Origin: Promethearchaeota archaeon | GTDB taxonomy: Archaea; Asgardarchaeota; Lokiarchaeia; Sigynarchaeales; SOKP01 | DNA: 15,983 nt | Direction of reading: 5' to 3' | Assembly (NCBI GenBank): GCA_019057975.1 | Contig: JAHLWJ010000080.1 | Coordinates: 1-15,983, forward strand | Part shown: positions 1 through 5,911 of the stretch, in pieces | Layout: every line of letters starts with the position of its first letter | Position numbering within the stretch: the first letter of the stretch is position 1 | Notes under the pieces: model-generated | What the model was told of the DNA's origin: nothing | Seen by the model: only the letters and a program-made list of their open reading frames with translations | Database searches by the model: none | Made by a program: the position numbers and the translations under genes

Positions 1-2
1 AG

Positions 3-71
3 AGGAAAATTAAAGAATCAGGCCATTACTACCATAAGGTTGTAGAATCAAACAGTGTCCTTAAGATTTAA
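3..71 (+). CDS. C-terminal tail of an unidentified gene (partial)
   Basis: The frame starting at base 3 is open to a TAA at 69-71 and encodes about 22 residues ending in ESNSVLKI. Frame 1 stops at 43-45, and frame 2 stops within the first dozen bases. The rest of the gene lies outside the window. It ends 26 bases before the next start on the same strand, so it may be the upstream member of that operon. I do not recognise the peptide, and a frame this short can be open by chance. Confidence 0.35.
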   Translation, partial: RKIKESGHYYHKVVESNSVLKI

Positions 72-84
72 AGAAAATTCTTTA
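69..84. repeat. 16-bp inverted repeat before the first complete gene
   Basis: Perfect 7-bp arms (TAAAGAA / TTCTTTA) around a 2-bp centre lie over the upstream stop codon and 13 bases before the next ATG. It could be an operator. The A/T-only stem makes a strong terminator unlikely, and short palindromes occur by chance in DNA this AT-rich. Confidence 0.25.
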
Positions 85-97
85 TATTAATAAAATT

Positions 98-526
98 ATG
101 AAAACAATTGTATTAATATCTTGTTCTAAGACAAAACTTCCATATCCTGCAAAGGCTAAAGAAATATATCAGGGTTCAAACTTTAAGAAGTCTTTAAAAA
201 TAGCTGAATTATCAAATGCAGATAAAGTTTTTATATTGTCAGCTAAACACGGTCTTTTAGAGTTAGATACTTATATTGAACCATACAACGAAACACTAAT
301 AGGAAAACCTGAAGAATATAAAAGAGTATGGGCTGAAAAAGTTTTAAAAGAGTTAATTAAAAAAACGAACATTAATCTTGATAAATTCATATTATTAGCA
401 CCAAAAGATTACATTAAAAACCTAAAAACCAAAATAAAAAATTATGAAGCTCTATTAAACGGATATAATATGTTCCAATTACCAAAAAGATTAAATCAAT
501 TAATTGATTATTATAAAAATGAGTAA
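98..526 (+). CDS. DUF6884 / YaaA-like protein
   Basis: A 142-residue protein. The N-terminus reads MKTIVLISCSKTK, the Cys-Ser-Lys motif seen in DUF6884 and YaaA-like proteins. It is followed by Tyr24 and a Gly-Ser pair at 26-27, then FILSAKHGLL at about 45-54, and IEPYNETL at about 60-67. This order of motifs (CSKxK, LSAKxGL, IxPYxxTL) is typical of that family, which is common in phages and genomic islands. The molecular function is not established; relatives include the peroxide-stress protein YaaA. The last 8 bases overlap the next gene (ATGAGTAA), so the two are probably translationally coupled. The start is the only ATG near the frame opening; no clear Shine-Dalgarno precedes it. Confidence 0.8.
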   Translation: MKTIVLISCSKTKLPYPAKAKEIYQGSNFKKSLKIAELSNADKVFILSAKHGLLELDTYIEPYNETLIGKPEEYKRVWAEKVLKELIKKTNINLDKFILLAPKDYIKNLKTKIKNYEALLNGYNMFQLPKRLNQLIDYYKNE

Positions 527-1133
527 GGAATGTGAACAATTACACAGATTTTTCAATAGTTTACCAAGAATTAAATTTCCCTTTGAAAATGAAAATGTAC
601 CTTCTAATGGCCTATATATTTTATTTGAAAAAGGAGAATTCTCCCATAATTGTGACAGGATTGTAAGAATTGGAACACATACTGGAAGTAACCAACTAAG
701 ATCTAGGCTAAAGCAGCATTTTATCAATGAAAATAAGGATAGAAGCATCTTTAGAAAAAATATTGGAAGATGTTTTTTAAATATTGAGAAAAATCCTTAT
801 CTTGATGTTTGGGATATTTGTTTTACTTCCACAGAGAATATTAAAAAATTTGGATACCTCATAAATAAAAGTTTTCAGGAATGCTTAGAAAAAAGAATTT
901 CAAATTATATTCAGAATAATTTTTCCTTCTGCTTATTAAAAATTAATGATAAAGAAAAAAGACTCAAAATTGAATCAGAATTAATTTCAACAATTTCGCA
1001 ATGTAATGAATGTAAACCCTCAAAAAACTGGTTGGGCTTAAAGTCTCCAAAAGAAAAAATTAGAATTAATGGGCTTTGGCAGGTAAATGAATTAAATAAT
1101 AAACCAATGTCTTTAGACGAGGTAAAACCTTAA
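519..1133 (+). CDS. GIY-YIG-like nuclease
   Basis: A 204-residue protein from the ATG at 519. A TTG at 504 in the same frame would add five residues, but the ATG is preferred because it forms the ATGAGTAA overlap with the upstream stop. GLYILFEKG (about 31-39) and IVRIGTHTG (about 48-56) fit the two short strands of a GIY-YIG fold, with RIG in place of YIG. They are followed by LRSRLKQHF (about 60-68), which supplies the usual helix arginine, by FRKNIG (about 78-83), and by a glutamate in IESELI near residue 170 that could be the metal ligand. The family normally cuts DNA with one metal ion. The middle of the protein (about 90-160) is an insertion I do not recognise. Coupling to the DUF6884-like gene suggests a two-protein unit. 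Confidence 0.65.
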   Translation: MSKECEQLHRFFNSLPRIKFPFENENVPSNGLYILFEKGEFSHNCDRIVRIGTHTGSNQLRSRLKQHFINENKDRSIFRKNIGRCFLNIEKNPYLDVWDICFTSTENIKKFGYLINKSFQECLEKRISNYIQNNFSFCLLKINDKEKRLKIESELISTISQCNECKPSKNWLGLKSPKEKIRINGLWQVNELNNKPMSLDEVKP

Positions 1134-1175
1134 AAGAATGCATGACTTAAATGATTTTGAAAAACCAATATAAAT

Positions 1176-1181
1176 TATAAT
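1176..1181 (+). promoter_or_regulatory. Putative -10 box (TATAAT) for a leaderless AbiV-like gene
   Basis: A perfect TATAAT ends 8 bases before the ATG at 1190, so transcription would begin at or next to the start codon. No Shine-Dalgarno is visible upstream of that ATG. No good -35 hexamer is present at 17 bp, and TATAAT is not rare in this AT-rich sequence. Confidence 0.3.
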
Positions 1182-1189
1182 ATTAAATT

Positions 1190-1876
1190 ATGGTAAGTGA
1201 CGAATCTATAAGGAAAATAATTAGAGGACAAAAAATTTGTTATGAAAATGGGTTTATTTTGTTTAGTGCAGCTAAATTATTATTCCGAAGAAAATTTTAC
1301 CCTTTATGTGTAGCTATTTGCACTTTATCAAGAGAAGAATTAGGAAAAACACATGCCATTTCTAAAAGTATATATATAGATAAAGATAATAAAAAAGATT
1401 GGAATAATTGGTATTACAAAAAATTCAAAAACCACATAAGAAAATCTGGTAGTTCATTTTATAGTTATAAATATGCAGAAAGTTTTTTAAAAAAAGGTAT
1501 ATTAAACTTAAAAGATGAAAAAGATGCAATAATTGATGGTAAAGTTAGTAGTAAGATAAAGGAACTAGGAATATATGTAGATATTGATAAAGAAGGCAAT
1601 TTTTATTCTCCACAAGAATTAATAAACAAAAATATAGCATATGATTATTTAAAATCGACAAAGAAAATTACAGACTCCTATTACAAAAAATATAAAAGAT
1701 TCATTAGTGTTGAACCTAGAAAGTTAATAGAATATTATAAAGAAATTATAGCTACTGCTATTAAATATGGAATTGATAAAATAAAAGAAGAAGAAACATA
1801 TAGCGAAAACAATCTAGAGAAGATTAAAATTTTTAGACTAGAAGCAATAAAAATTGCAGAAAAGTATGGCTTATAG
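1190..1876 (+). CDS. AbiV-family abortive-infection protein (HEPN superfamily)
   Basis: A 228-residue protein. Its N-terminal half has the AbiV pattern: a helix with FILFSAAKLL (about 22-31), then CTLSREELGKTHA (about 44-56) with the hallmark SREELGK, then WYYKKFKNHIRK (about 74-85), matching the family's W-x-x-F-x-x-H-x-x-K segment. AbiV proteins give abortive infection against phage in lactococci, and the family is grouped with HEPN proteins, many of which are RNases. The C-terminal half is helical and Lys/Glu-rich. The stop codon lies exactly at the junction with the IS fragment, so the native C-terminus may have been lost or replaced. The 56-bp gap after the GIY-YIG gene would allow a shared transcript. 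Confidence 0.75.
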   Translation: MVSDESIRKIIRGQKICYENGFILFSAAKLLFRRKFYPLCVAICTLSREELGKTHAISKSIYIDKDNKKDWNNWYYKKFKNHIRKSGSSFYSYKYAESFLKKGILNLKDEKDAIIDGKVSSKIKELGIYVDIDKEGNFYSPQELINKNIAYDYLKSTKKITDSYYKKYKRFISVEPRKLIEYYKEIIATAIKYGIDKIKEEETYSENNLEKIKIFRLEAIKIAEKYGL

Positions 1877-2098
1877 TTTTACCCTTATCTCAAGCCTTGC
1901 GTAATCAGGGTCATTGTTTTCAAAGAACTTACCTTCCAGATATTCCTTTTTCCATCTTGAGATAATTACCGGTGATATCCCGTATTTTCTTGACAAATCA
2001 AGAGGGCTTACCTGGCCTGATATTATTGCTTCTGCACTTTGCCTTTTAAATTCTCGGTTAAACGTCCTTCTTATTCTCATTTGATGAGACTTCCTCAC
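1871..2098 (-). pseudogene. IS3-type transposase OrfA, N-terminal fragment
   Basis: The reading frame encodes an HTH_Tnp_1/IS3 OrfA N-terminus: RRTFNREFKRQSAEAI, then SPLDLSRKYGISPVIISRWKKEYLEGKFF, the standard helix-turn-helix with its RWKKEY recognition-helix end. OrfA proteins usually run on into a leucine-zipper segment and are followed by orfB with the DDE integrase. Here coding similarity stops after RLEIRVK, and the frame ends within three residues in the neighbouring sequence, so the gene is truncated and there is no orfB. The frame opens with GTG at 2096-2098. An ATG at 2078-2080, six codons in, is a plausible true start with GAGGA 11 bases upstream. The truncated protein could at most bind the IS end. 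Confidence 0.8.
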
Positions 2099-2122
2099 TT
2101 TCTTTCTTCTTTAGTCTCATCA
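2082..2122. repeat. Inverted repeat covering the transposase translation start
   Basis: Perfect 10-bp arms (TGATGAGACT / AGTCTCATCA) with a 21-base loop sit immediately upstream of the OrfA ATG. In RNA the loop would hold the GTG start, and the purine-rich GAGGA would lie at the base of the stem. In other IS elements (for example IS10 and IS50), structures of this kind block translation of read-through transcripts that enter from outside. That role here is inferred from position and symmetry only. Confidence 0.5.
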
Positions 2123-2126
2123 GTTA

Positions 2127-2181
2127 TTCTATCTTAACTAATTTTAGTATACAATGTGTCCAAGGGAGTGTGTTCACTCCA
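2127..2181 (+). repeat. 55-bp terminal repeat, copy 1 (inverted relative to 15929-15983)
   Basis: Each base of this stretch equals the reverse complement of 15929-15983, and the match ends at 2181/2182. It is the left end of the IS3-type element. I see no convincing -35/-10 pair in either direction. TACAAT at 2150-2155 could act as an outward -10, but its -35 region is poor. Confidence 0.95.
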
Positions 2182-2267
2182 GATGAAATATGGTTTAGTT
2201 CCACTGTAAGTTGATTAATAAATTAATAATTCTTGCCAATTAAAGCTATATATATTTTTAAAATATC

Positions 2268-2600
2268 CTAATTCATATAAATAGCTTTTCTTAAAAAATT
2301 AGGGTCGTGGTCTAGCAATCTTTTTCTGGCTTGCTTTAACTCTTCGTTTGTAAATAGATCACTAAATTTAGGTTTTAGCACATGCGCTTCAACAGTTAAA
2401 TCTAATCTTTTGCAGAGCCACAGTTCTGTAAATCCATATTGGACTTTTTCCTTGGAAAGAAGCTTTTTTGCTGTATTTACACCACCATACTTTATAAGCA
2501 TCTGCATAAAAATAGTCGCATTGTAATTACAGACAGCTTTAGCAGTATGATAGATATCCCACATAGCACTATCAAATTTTTTTTCAAGAATTTCATTCAT
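2268..2600 (-). CDS. Small helical hypothetical protein
   Basis: A 110-residue, probably all-helical protein. Recognisable stretches are YHTAKAVCNYNATIFMQML (about 17-35), YGGVNTAKKLL (38-48), YGFTELWLCKRLDLTVEAHVL (about 55-75) and LFTNEELKQARKRL (about 82-95). I have an impression of a widely distributed family of hypothetical proteins with GG-x-x-TAK-x-LL followed by LT-x-LW-x-x-x-RLDLTVE, sometimes a separate gene and sometimes a C-terminal domain, but I cannot name it or give a function. It is transcribed divergently from the next gene across an 86-bp AT-rich gap, and lies between the IS end and the nuclease cluster. Confidence 0.65.
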   Translation of the reverse strand: MNEILEKKFDSAMWDIYHTAKAVCNYNATIFMQMLIKYGGVNTAKKLLSKEKVQYGFTELWLCKRLDLTVEAHVLKPKFSDLFTNEELKQARKRLLDHDPNFLRKAIYMN

Positions 2601-2686
2601 TGTTTTCTTAGTATTTTTTATTTGTAATATATCCTATTTGTATTATATCATTAAAATTATTAAAAATTTTATTTGGAGTTTGTCAT

Positions 2687-2959
2687 ATGAACTTTCAAAT
2701 AAAAGATGATAAAGGACTCTTTAAACTTCATGGCAGGGGTCTTGGCTTTGTATACAATGACTATTCAGGAAGAACAAGATCAAAAACAAATGATAATGTA
2801 CTTCATGCAGCACATTGTGATGATGTAACAAGGTCAAAGACTAATATAAGAAAATATTACTTTTATAGAAAATCTGATGCCTTAAATTGGTTAGAAAAAG
2901 AACGTGGAAAAGAAGGAGTATATTGGAGATGTTGTGGAAATTGTGATGCTTTAGGTTAG
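2687..2959 (+). CDS. Small Cys/His-rich protein, possible zinc binder
   Basis: A 90-residue protein with GGAG eight bases before the ATG, so the start is well supported. The middle has VLHAAHCDDV (about 39-48) and the C-terminus has YWRCCGNC (about 79-86). A histidine/cysteine pair plus a C-x-x-C pair, separated by an aromatic strand (KYYFYRKSDALNWL), fits a small treble-clef or zinc-ribbon fold. TRSKTN occurs twice, 16 to 18 residues apart, around the first half-site. The stop is an amber TAG, after which the same frame stays open into the next gene, so the two may be one split protein. Function unknown. Confidence 0.65.
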   Translation: MNFQIKDDKGLFKLHGRGLGFVYNDYSGRTRSKTNDNVLHAAHCDDVTRSKTNIRKYYFYRKSDALNWLEKERGKEGVYWRCCGNCDALG

Positions 2960-2989
2960 GATGATGTCGAGGAAGTTAACAGTGATATA

Positions 2990-3463
2990 TTGAAAATAAA
3001 TAATACAACTTTAAAAGGTAATGAGCTGCAAGGAAATCTATCAAAAACAAATGATGTATTTAAAGAAAGTAAAGTCCAGGATATTTTGGTCAATTATTTA
3101 AAGAAACAGAGATACAATGTTAAAGAAAATCATCGGGTAAAAAGTGGTTTAATTGATATAGTAGCTGATAGGGAAAATGAACTAATAGTAATAGAAGTAA
3201 AAGGAGAAGATAGAGGTGGGTATACTTCTGCTGAAATGAATTTTATGATAGGTGTTGGTCAGATTGTTTCAAGGATGACCTCTAAAAATGCCAAATACGC
3301 ACTTGCTTTTCCATTAACAGATGATTTTAAGAAGGTTTTAAGAAAATATAAAAATTCACATGGTTTTAGTAGATTGGGGCTTAATTTTTACGCAGTATCT
3401 GAAAATGAAACAGTAAGTTCTTTTAATCCGGAAGAATTTTTTAAGTTTATTGATGAGTTATAA
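2990..3463 (+). CDS. PD-(D/E)XK-type restriction endonuclease-like protein
   Basis: A 157-residue protein. The core reads FKESKVQDILVNYLKKQ (helix, Glu26), then GLIDIVA (Asp56), then ELIVIEVKGE (Glu69, Lys71), then GQIVSRM (Gln91). This is the E...D...E-x-K...Q pattern of Mrr/VRR-like PD-(D/E)XK nucleases. The start is uncertain. No in-frame ATG precedes the core, so TTG at 2990 is the likely initiator, with GAGGA 16 bases away, which is further than ideal. Alternatively the protein is the C-terminal part of the preceding frame. It probably shares a transcript with the NucS-like gene 27 bases downstream. Confidence 0.7.
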   Translation: MKINNTTLKGNELQGNLSKTNDVFKESKVQDILVNYLKKQRYNVKENHRVKSGLIDIVADRENELIVIEVKGEDRGGYTSAEMNFMIGVGQIVSRMTSKNAKYALAFPLTDDFKKVLRKYKNSHGFSRLGLNFYAVSENETVSSFNPEEFFKFIDEL

Positions 3464-3490
3464 TATTTATTTACTATTGGAGTAATTACT

Positions 3491-4522
3491 ATGCGAGTCT
3501 TTAGAATAGAAAATAATAGTTTAACATCTTATAAAGAGGAGGACTTTAAAATAGACAATACAGAAAAAATACTTGAAGATTGGATTGAAAATACCTCTAA
3601 TGCAATATTTGACAATGAAGAGGTATTTATAATTGGAAGACAGGTTACAACAAATCTGGGAAAAGCTATTGATCTACTCGGTCTGGATAAAAGAGGAAAT
3701 ACAGTTGTAATTGAGATAAAAAGAGAAAAGACACCAAGAGAAACTGTCGCTCAAATACTTGAATATGCATCCTTTGTTGAAGACCTAACCTATGACCAGT
3801 TAGAAGAAATAACCAGTAAATATTTAGGCGAAGAAGGATTAGATTTAACGGAAAAACATAGAAAGACCTTTGAACTTTTAGACAAGGAAGCAGTAGCATT
3901 TAATAAGGAACAAAGGCTGGTAATTGTTGGGCAGGAAATATCAAAAGAAGTCGAACAAACTTCTATTTTTTTAAATAAAAAAGGACTCGAAGTTTATTGT
4001 CTGGAGTTTAAATATTTTAAGACAAAAACAGGAGAAAGGATTATTACAAGTGATTTTGTTGTAAAAAAAGATAAAATTATTATAGATACAGAACCAAAAC
4101 CAAAAATAAACAGTAAGATTTTTATTGAAAATGTAGATGAATATATAAGGGTTTTCTTTAATAAATTATTTGCTTTAGCATCTGAAAATAAAATGCCACT
4201 GCATTGGGGTTCAACTGGATTTTCTTTAAATGTAAATTTAGGTGGAAATCATGTAAATATCTTATATGGATATTCCAATATAGCAGCAGGTGGTCAAAGT
4301 GTATACACAGCAGTTATGGAAATTAGGAGAAAAGTAAATAATGCGGAAGTTATAATAGAAGAATATTTTAAAAGATTAAATAATACAGGACTTTTTGAAC
4401 CTGCTACAAATGAGATTAAGTGGATTATAAATAAACCTATAAATGATGAAATGATAAAAAGTATTCTTGATGCTATTTTATTTGTAAAAAAAAGGATAGA
4501 GGCTGAAGGTCTAGTAGAGTAA
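3491..4522 (+). CDS. NucS/DUF91-like endonuclease with an extra C-terminal domain
   Basis: A 343-residue protein with GGAG eight bases before the ATG. Residues about 24-95 carry a DUF91/NucS-type nuclease core: LEDWIENTSNAIF (helix), IIGRQVTTNLGKAIDLLGLD (Asp61), VVIEIKREKTPRETVAQILEY (Glu75, Lys77, Gln88). NucS cuts mismatched or branched DNA in archaea and actinobacteria, while stand-alone DUF91-like proteins of this kind are common in accessory regions and mostly uncharacterised. Residues about 130-190 continue as an alpha/beta region (RLVIVGQEISKEVEQ). Residues about 210-343 form a separate domain containing HWGSTGFSLNVNLGGNHVNI that I do not recognise; it may bind DNA or a partner. Confidence 0.75.
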   Translation: MRVFRIENNSLTSYKEEDFKIDNTEKILEDWIENTSNAIFDNEEVFIIGRQVTTNLGKAIDLLGLDKRGNTVVIEIKREKTPRETVAQILEYASFVEDLTYDQLEEITSKYLGEEGLDLTEKHRKTFELLDKEAVAFNKEQRLVIVGQEISKEVEQTSIFLNKKGLEVYCLEFKYFKTKTGERIITSDFVVKKDKIIIDTEPKPKINSKIFIENVDEYIRVFFNKLFALASENKMPLHWGSTGFSLNVNLGGNHVNILYGYSNIAAGGQSVYTAVMEIRRKVNNAEVIIEEYFKRLNNTGLFEPATNEIKWIINKPINDEMIKSILDAILFVKKRIEAEGLVE

Positions 4523-4536
4523 ACAAGGTTTTATAG

Positions 4537-4553
4537 TATCTATATTATAGATA
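4537..4553. repeat. 17-bp palindrome in the spacer before the G8 tract
   Basis: A perfect 8-bp inverted repeat (TATCTATA / TATAGATA) around one central T lies between the nuclease gene and the next ORF. Its symmetry would suit a dimeric regulator, but it is entirely A/T except for one G/C pair per arm and may be chance. Confidence 0.25.
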
Positions 4554-4602
4554 TCATTTTCATATAGAAACAATATTATGAAATACTTTTTTATATTAAG
4601 TA

Positions 4603-4610
4603 GGGGGGGG
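4603..4610 (+). repeat. G8 homopolymer tract at a ribosome binding site
   Basis: Eight consecutive G residues follow TAAGTA and end two bases before the ATG at 4613. Within about 30% GC sequence this is a strong outlier. It forms or overlaps the Shine-Dalgarno of the next gene, and slippage would change its spacing to the start codon. A short frame from the ATG at 4578 crosses the tract and would fuse in frame with the gene if one G were added. Confidence 0.7.
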
Positions 4611-4612
4611 TT

Positions 4613-5050
4613 ATGGTTTCAGTTAATCTAAAAAGAAGAATAGAAAATTTTATTGAATCATTAAGAACATTCTATGATCCAGTTGAACATGTTAATCTTA
4701 ATAGTGTAGATTTTTTGTTTAACAGGTATACAAGGAACATAATTGAAATAGATGATAGAACTAAAGATAGAATCATAGATATTTTAGAAGAAAGTATTAT
4801 TGGAAACGAAGATCACGGAAAAATCGCTTCGTGGAGGGTGCTCTGTTTGGGAATATTAAAATTATTAAACAACGATTCATTAGAAGAAGTTAAGGATAAG
4901 AAAGAAGCTGTTGATATAGTAGTAAGGATTACTAGATGGGCTTATAGTACAGGAAATTTTTGGAAAAGATTTACTCCTTTTGCGAGGGAAATAGTATCTA
5001 TAGTATGGGGAGATATTGGAAATCTCTATCCACAATATTGTGAAAGTTAG
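4613..5050 (+). CDS. Helical hypothetical protein of unknown function
   Basis: A 145-residue protein, probably all helix, with no motif I recognise. Notable stretches are LKRRIENFIESLRTFYDP, KDRIIDILEESIIG, ASWRVLCLGILKLLN, AVDIVVRITRWAYSTGNFWKRF and PFAREIVSIVWG. The spaced tryptophans and hydrophobic helices suggest a small helical bundle rather than a membrane protein; there is no signal peptide. The only Shine-Dalgarno is the G8 tract two bases before the ATG, unusually close. It is last in the + strand run and faces the convergent nuclease gene 34 bases away. Synteny suggests a role near the nucleases, nothing firmer. Confidence 0.6.
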   Translation: MVSVNLKRRIENFIESLRTFYDPVEHVNLNSVDFLFNRYTRNIIEIDDRTKDRIIDILEESIIGNEDHGKIASWRVLCLGILKLLNNDSLEEVKDKKEAVDIVVRITRWAYSTGNFWKRFTPFAREIVSIVWGDIGNLYPQYCES

Positions 5051-5084
5051 TGAGTTGCTAAATTTAGATTAATTCTGCAAGGAT

Positions 5085-5513
5085 TTATTCTTTTAAAATA
5101 TTTAGAGTATTATTTTCAGTATCCATTTCCATTATACAAATACCTTTAAGAAGATGTTTGTAAATTCTTACATAGTATTCAGCTAAACTTTCTTTTCTTT
5201 TTCTGTGATTATCTTTTCTTAAGACTATTATTTTAACTGCATCTTTTTTTATATGGGAAAGATATAGTACAGCGACATTTGCAAATGCCATTTTAGCACT
5301 TGGAACATTACCTGTTTCAGTCCATGAGTAGTTTTTGCATTCTACTATTACATTTTCATCTTCAGAAACTAAATCAAATTTATGTAGTTTGGGAGGATTA
5401 CCTATATTTATTGATTTTTCACTGAAGTTCTTATTAAATTTTTTCTCCAGTGCTGAGCGAACTTCATTTTCAAATTCTTTTCCTCTACGGGGATTATCTT
5501 TATTTAATTTCAT
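5085..5513 (-). CDS. PD-(D/E)XK nuclease, third gene of the AlbA_2-HIRAN set
   Basis: A 142-residue protein. RRGKEFENEVRSALEKKF (about 9-26) is the leading helix. KLHKFDLVSEDENVIVECKNYSWTE contains the catalytic set Asp47, Glu58 and Lys60 in an HKFD...VECK arrangement. PSAKMAFANVAVLYL and a KIIVLRKDNH strand complete the core. The length suits a minimal single-domain nuclease. It begins four bases after the HIRAN gene ends, without a clear Shine-Dalgarno, so it is probably translationally coupled. The close pairing suggests the HIRAN protein positions the nuclease at particular DNA ends; this is inferred. Confidence 0.75.
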   Translation of the reverse strand: MKLNKDNPRRGKEFENEVRSALEKKFNKNFSEKSINIGNPPKLHKFDLVSEDENVIVECKNYSWTETGNVPSAKMAFANVAVLYLSHIKKDAVKIIVLRKDNHRKRKESLAEYYVRIYKHLLKGICIMEMDTENNTLNILKE

Positions 5514-5517
5514 AACT

Positions 5518-5883
5518 TTAATAATCTTTAAGAAAAACTTTAATTTCTAAATTTAAATAATCTCTTGAGAGTTCTTTTTTATCTATAATTCCATAAATAG
5601 TTTTGCCTGCATCCATTAAGTTTGAAAGTACCTCATTTTTATTTCTTGGTACGTAACCAAGCTTGTGTTTGTCTAAATCCATAATTTTAATAGCAAGTTT
5701 ATTATATGGGTTATCAGCTTCTCTTTTAAATATTAAATAATTACCCTTCTTTATTGTATCTGCTATTTTTATTTCATCTGAGTAAAAAGTTCCTGCAATA
5801 TGGGTTTTTAAAACAAGTATTTCTTTTCTGAATTGTTTCTTATAGATTTCTTGATATTCTTTTATTTGGTCTTCAGAGAGCAT
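5518..5883 (-). CDS. HIRAN-domain protein
   Basis: A 121-residue protein, most of it a HIRAN domain: HIAGTFYSDE (about 28-37), KKGNYLIFKREADNPYNKLAIKIMD (about 45-69), KLGYVPRNKNEVLSNLMDAGK (about 74-94). All hallmark segments (IAGTxY, READNPY-x-x-x-AI, LGYVPR-x-x-NEVL) are present. In eukaryotic HLTF this domain binds the 3' end of single-stranded DNA; in bacteria it is found alone or fused to nucleases and helicases. The N-terminal 25 residues form a charged helix. It lies 28 bases after the AlbA_2 gene and 4 bases before the nuclease gene. No Shine-Dalgarno is evident. Confidence 0.9.
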   Translation of the reverse strand: MLSEDQIKEYQEIYKKQFRKEILVLKTHIAGTFYSDEIKIADTIKKGNYLIFKREADNPYNKLAIKIMDLDKHKLGYVPRNKNEVLSNLMDAGKTIYGIIDKKELSRDYLNLEIKVFLKDY

Positions 5884-5911
5884 GTTTATATATAATTTTT
5901 TATGAACAGTT

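Larger units (their letters stand above)
1877..2181 (-). mobile_element. Truncated IS3-family insertion sequence, left end only
   Basis: About 305 bp holding the terminal sequence (TGGAGTGAACACACTCC at the 2181 end), the promoter-proximal region and the first part of OrfA. The 2181 end is defined by an exact inverted match to 15929-15983 that fails at the next base. The 1877 end is set where OrfA-like coding meets the AbiV stop codon. The missing 3' part probably went by deletion or rearrangement. The tip contains its own small palindrome, GGAGTG-AACA-CACTCC. Confidence 0.75.

Noticed and set aside
500..748. Open - strand frame opposite the GIY-YIG-like gene
   Set aside because: It is antisense to a well-supported coding region and has a low-complexity Ser/Leu-rich translation. 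Similar antisense frames at 2439-2627, 3666-3899, 5335-5550, 5928-6206, 8625-8813, 10647-10829, 10972-11172 and 11081-11263 were rejected for the same reason.
2138..2181. Strong promoter inside the IS terminal repeat
   Set aside because: TTGGAC and TATACT occur but only six bases apart on the inward strand, and the outward TACAAT lacks a usable -35, so no standard sigma-70 pair is supported.
2957..2959. Genetic code with TAG as a sense codon
   Set aside because: Only one case suggests it, and the adjacent gene can start at TTG. A stop or split gene is simpler. The in-frame TAA at 9599 likewise looks like a mutation rather than recoding, since other genes here end in TAA.
5050..5085. Bidirectional terminator between convergent genes
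   Set aside because: Only a short A/T palindrome (CTAAATTTAG at 5058-5067) is present, with no GC stem or clear T tract.
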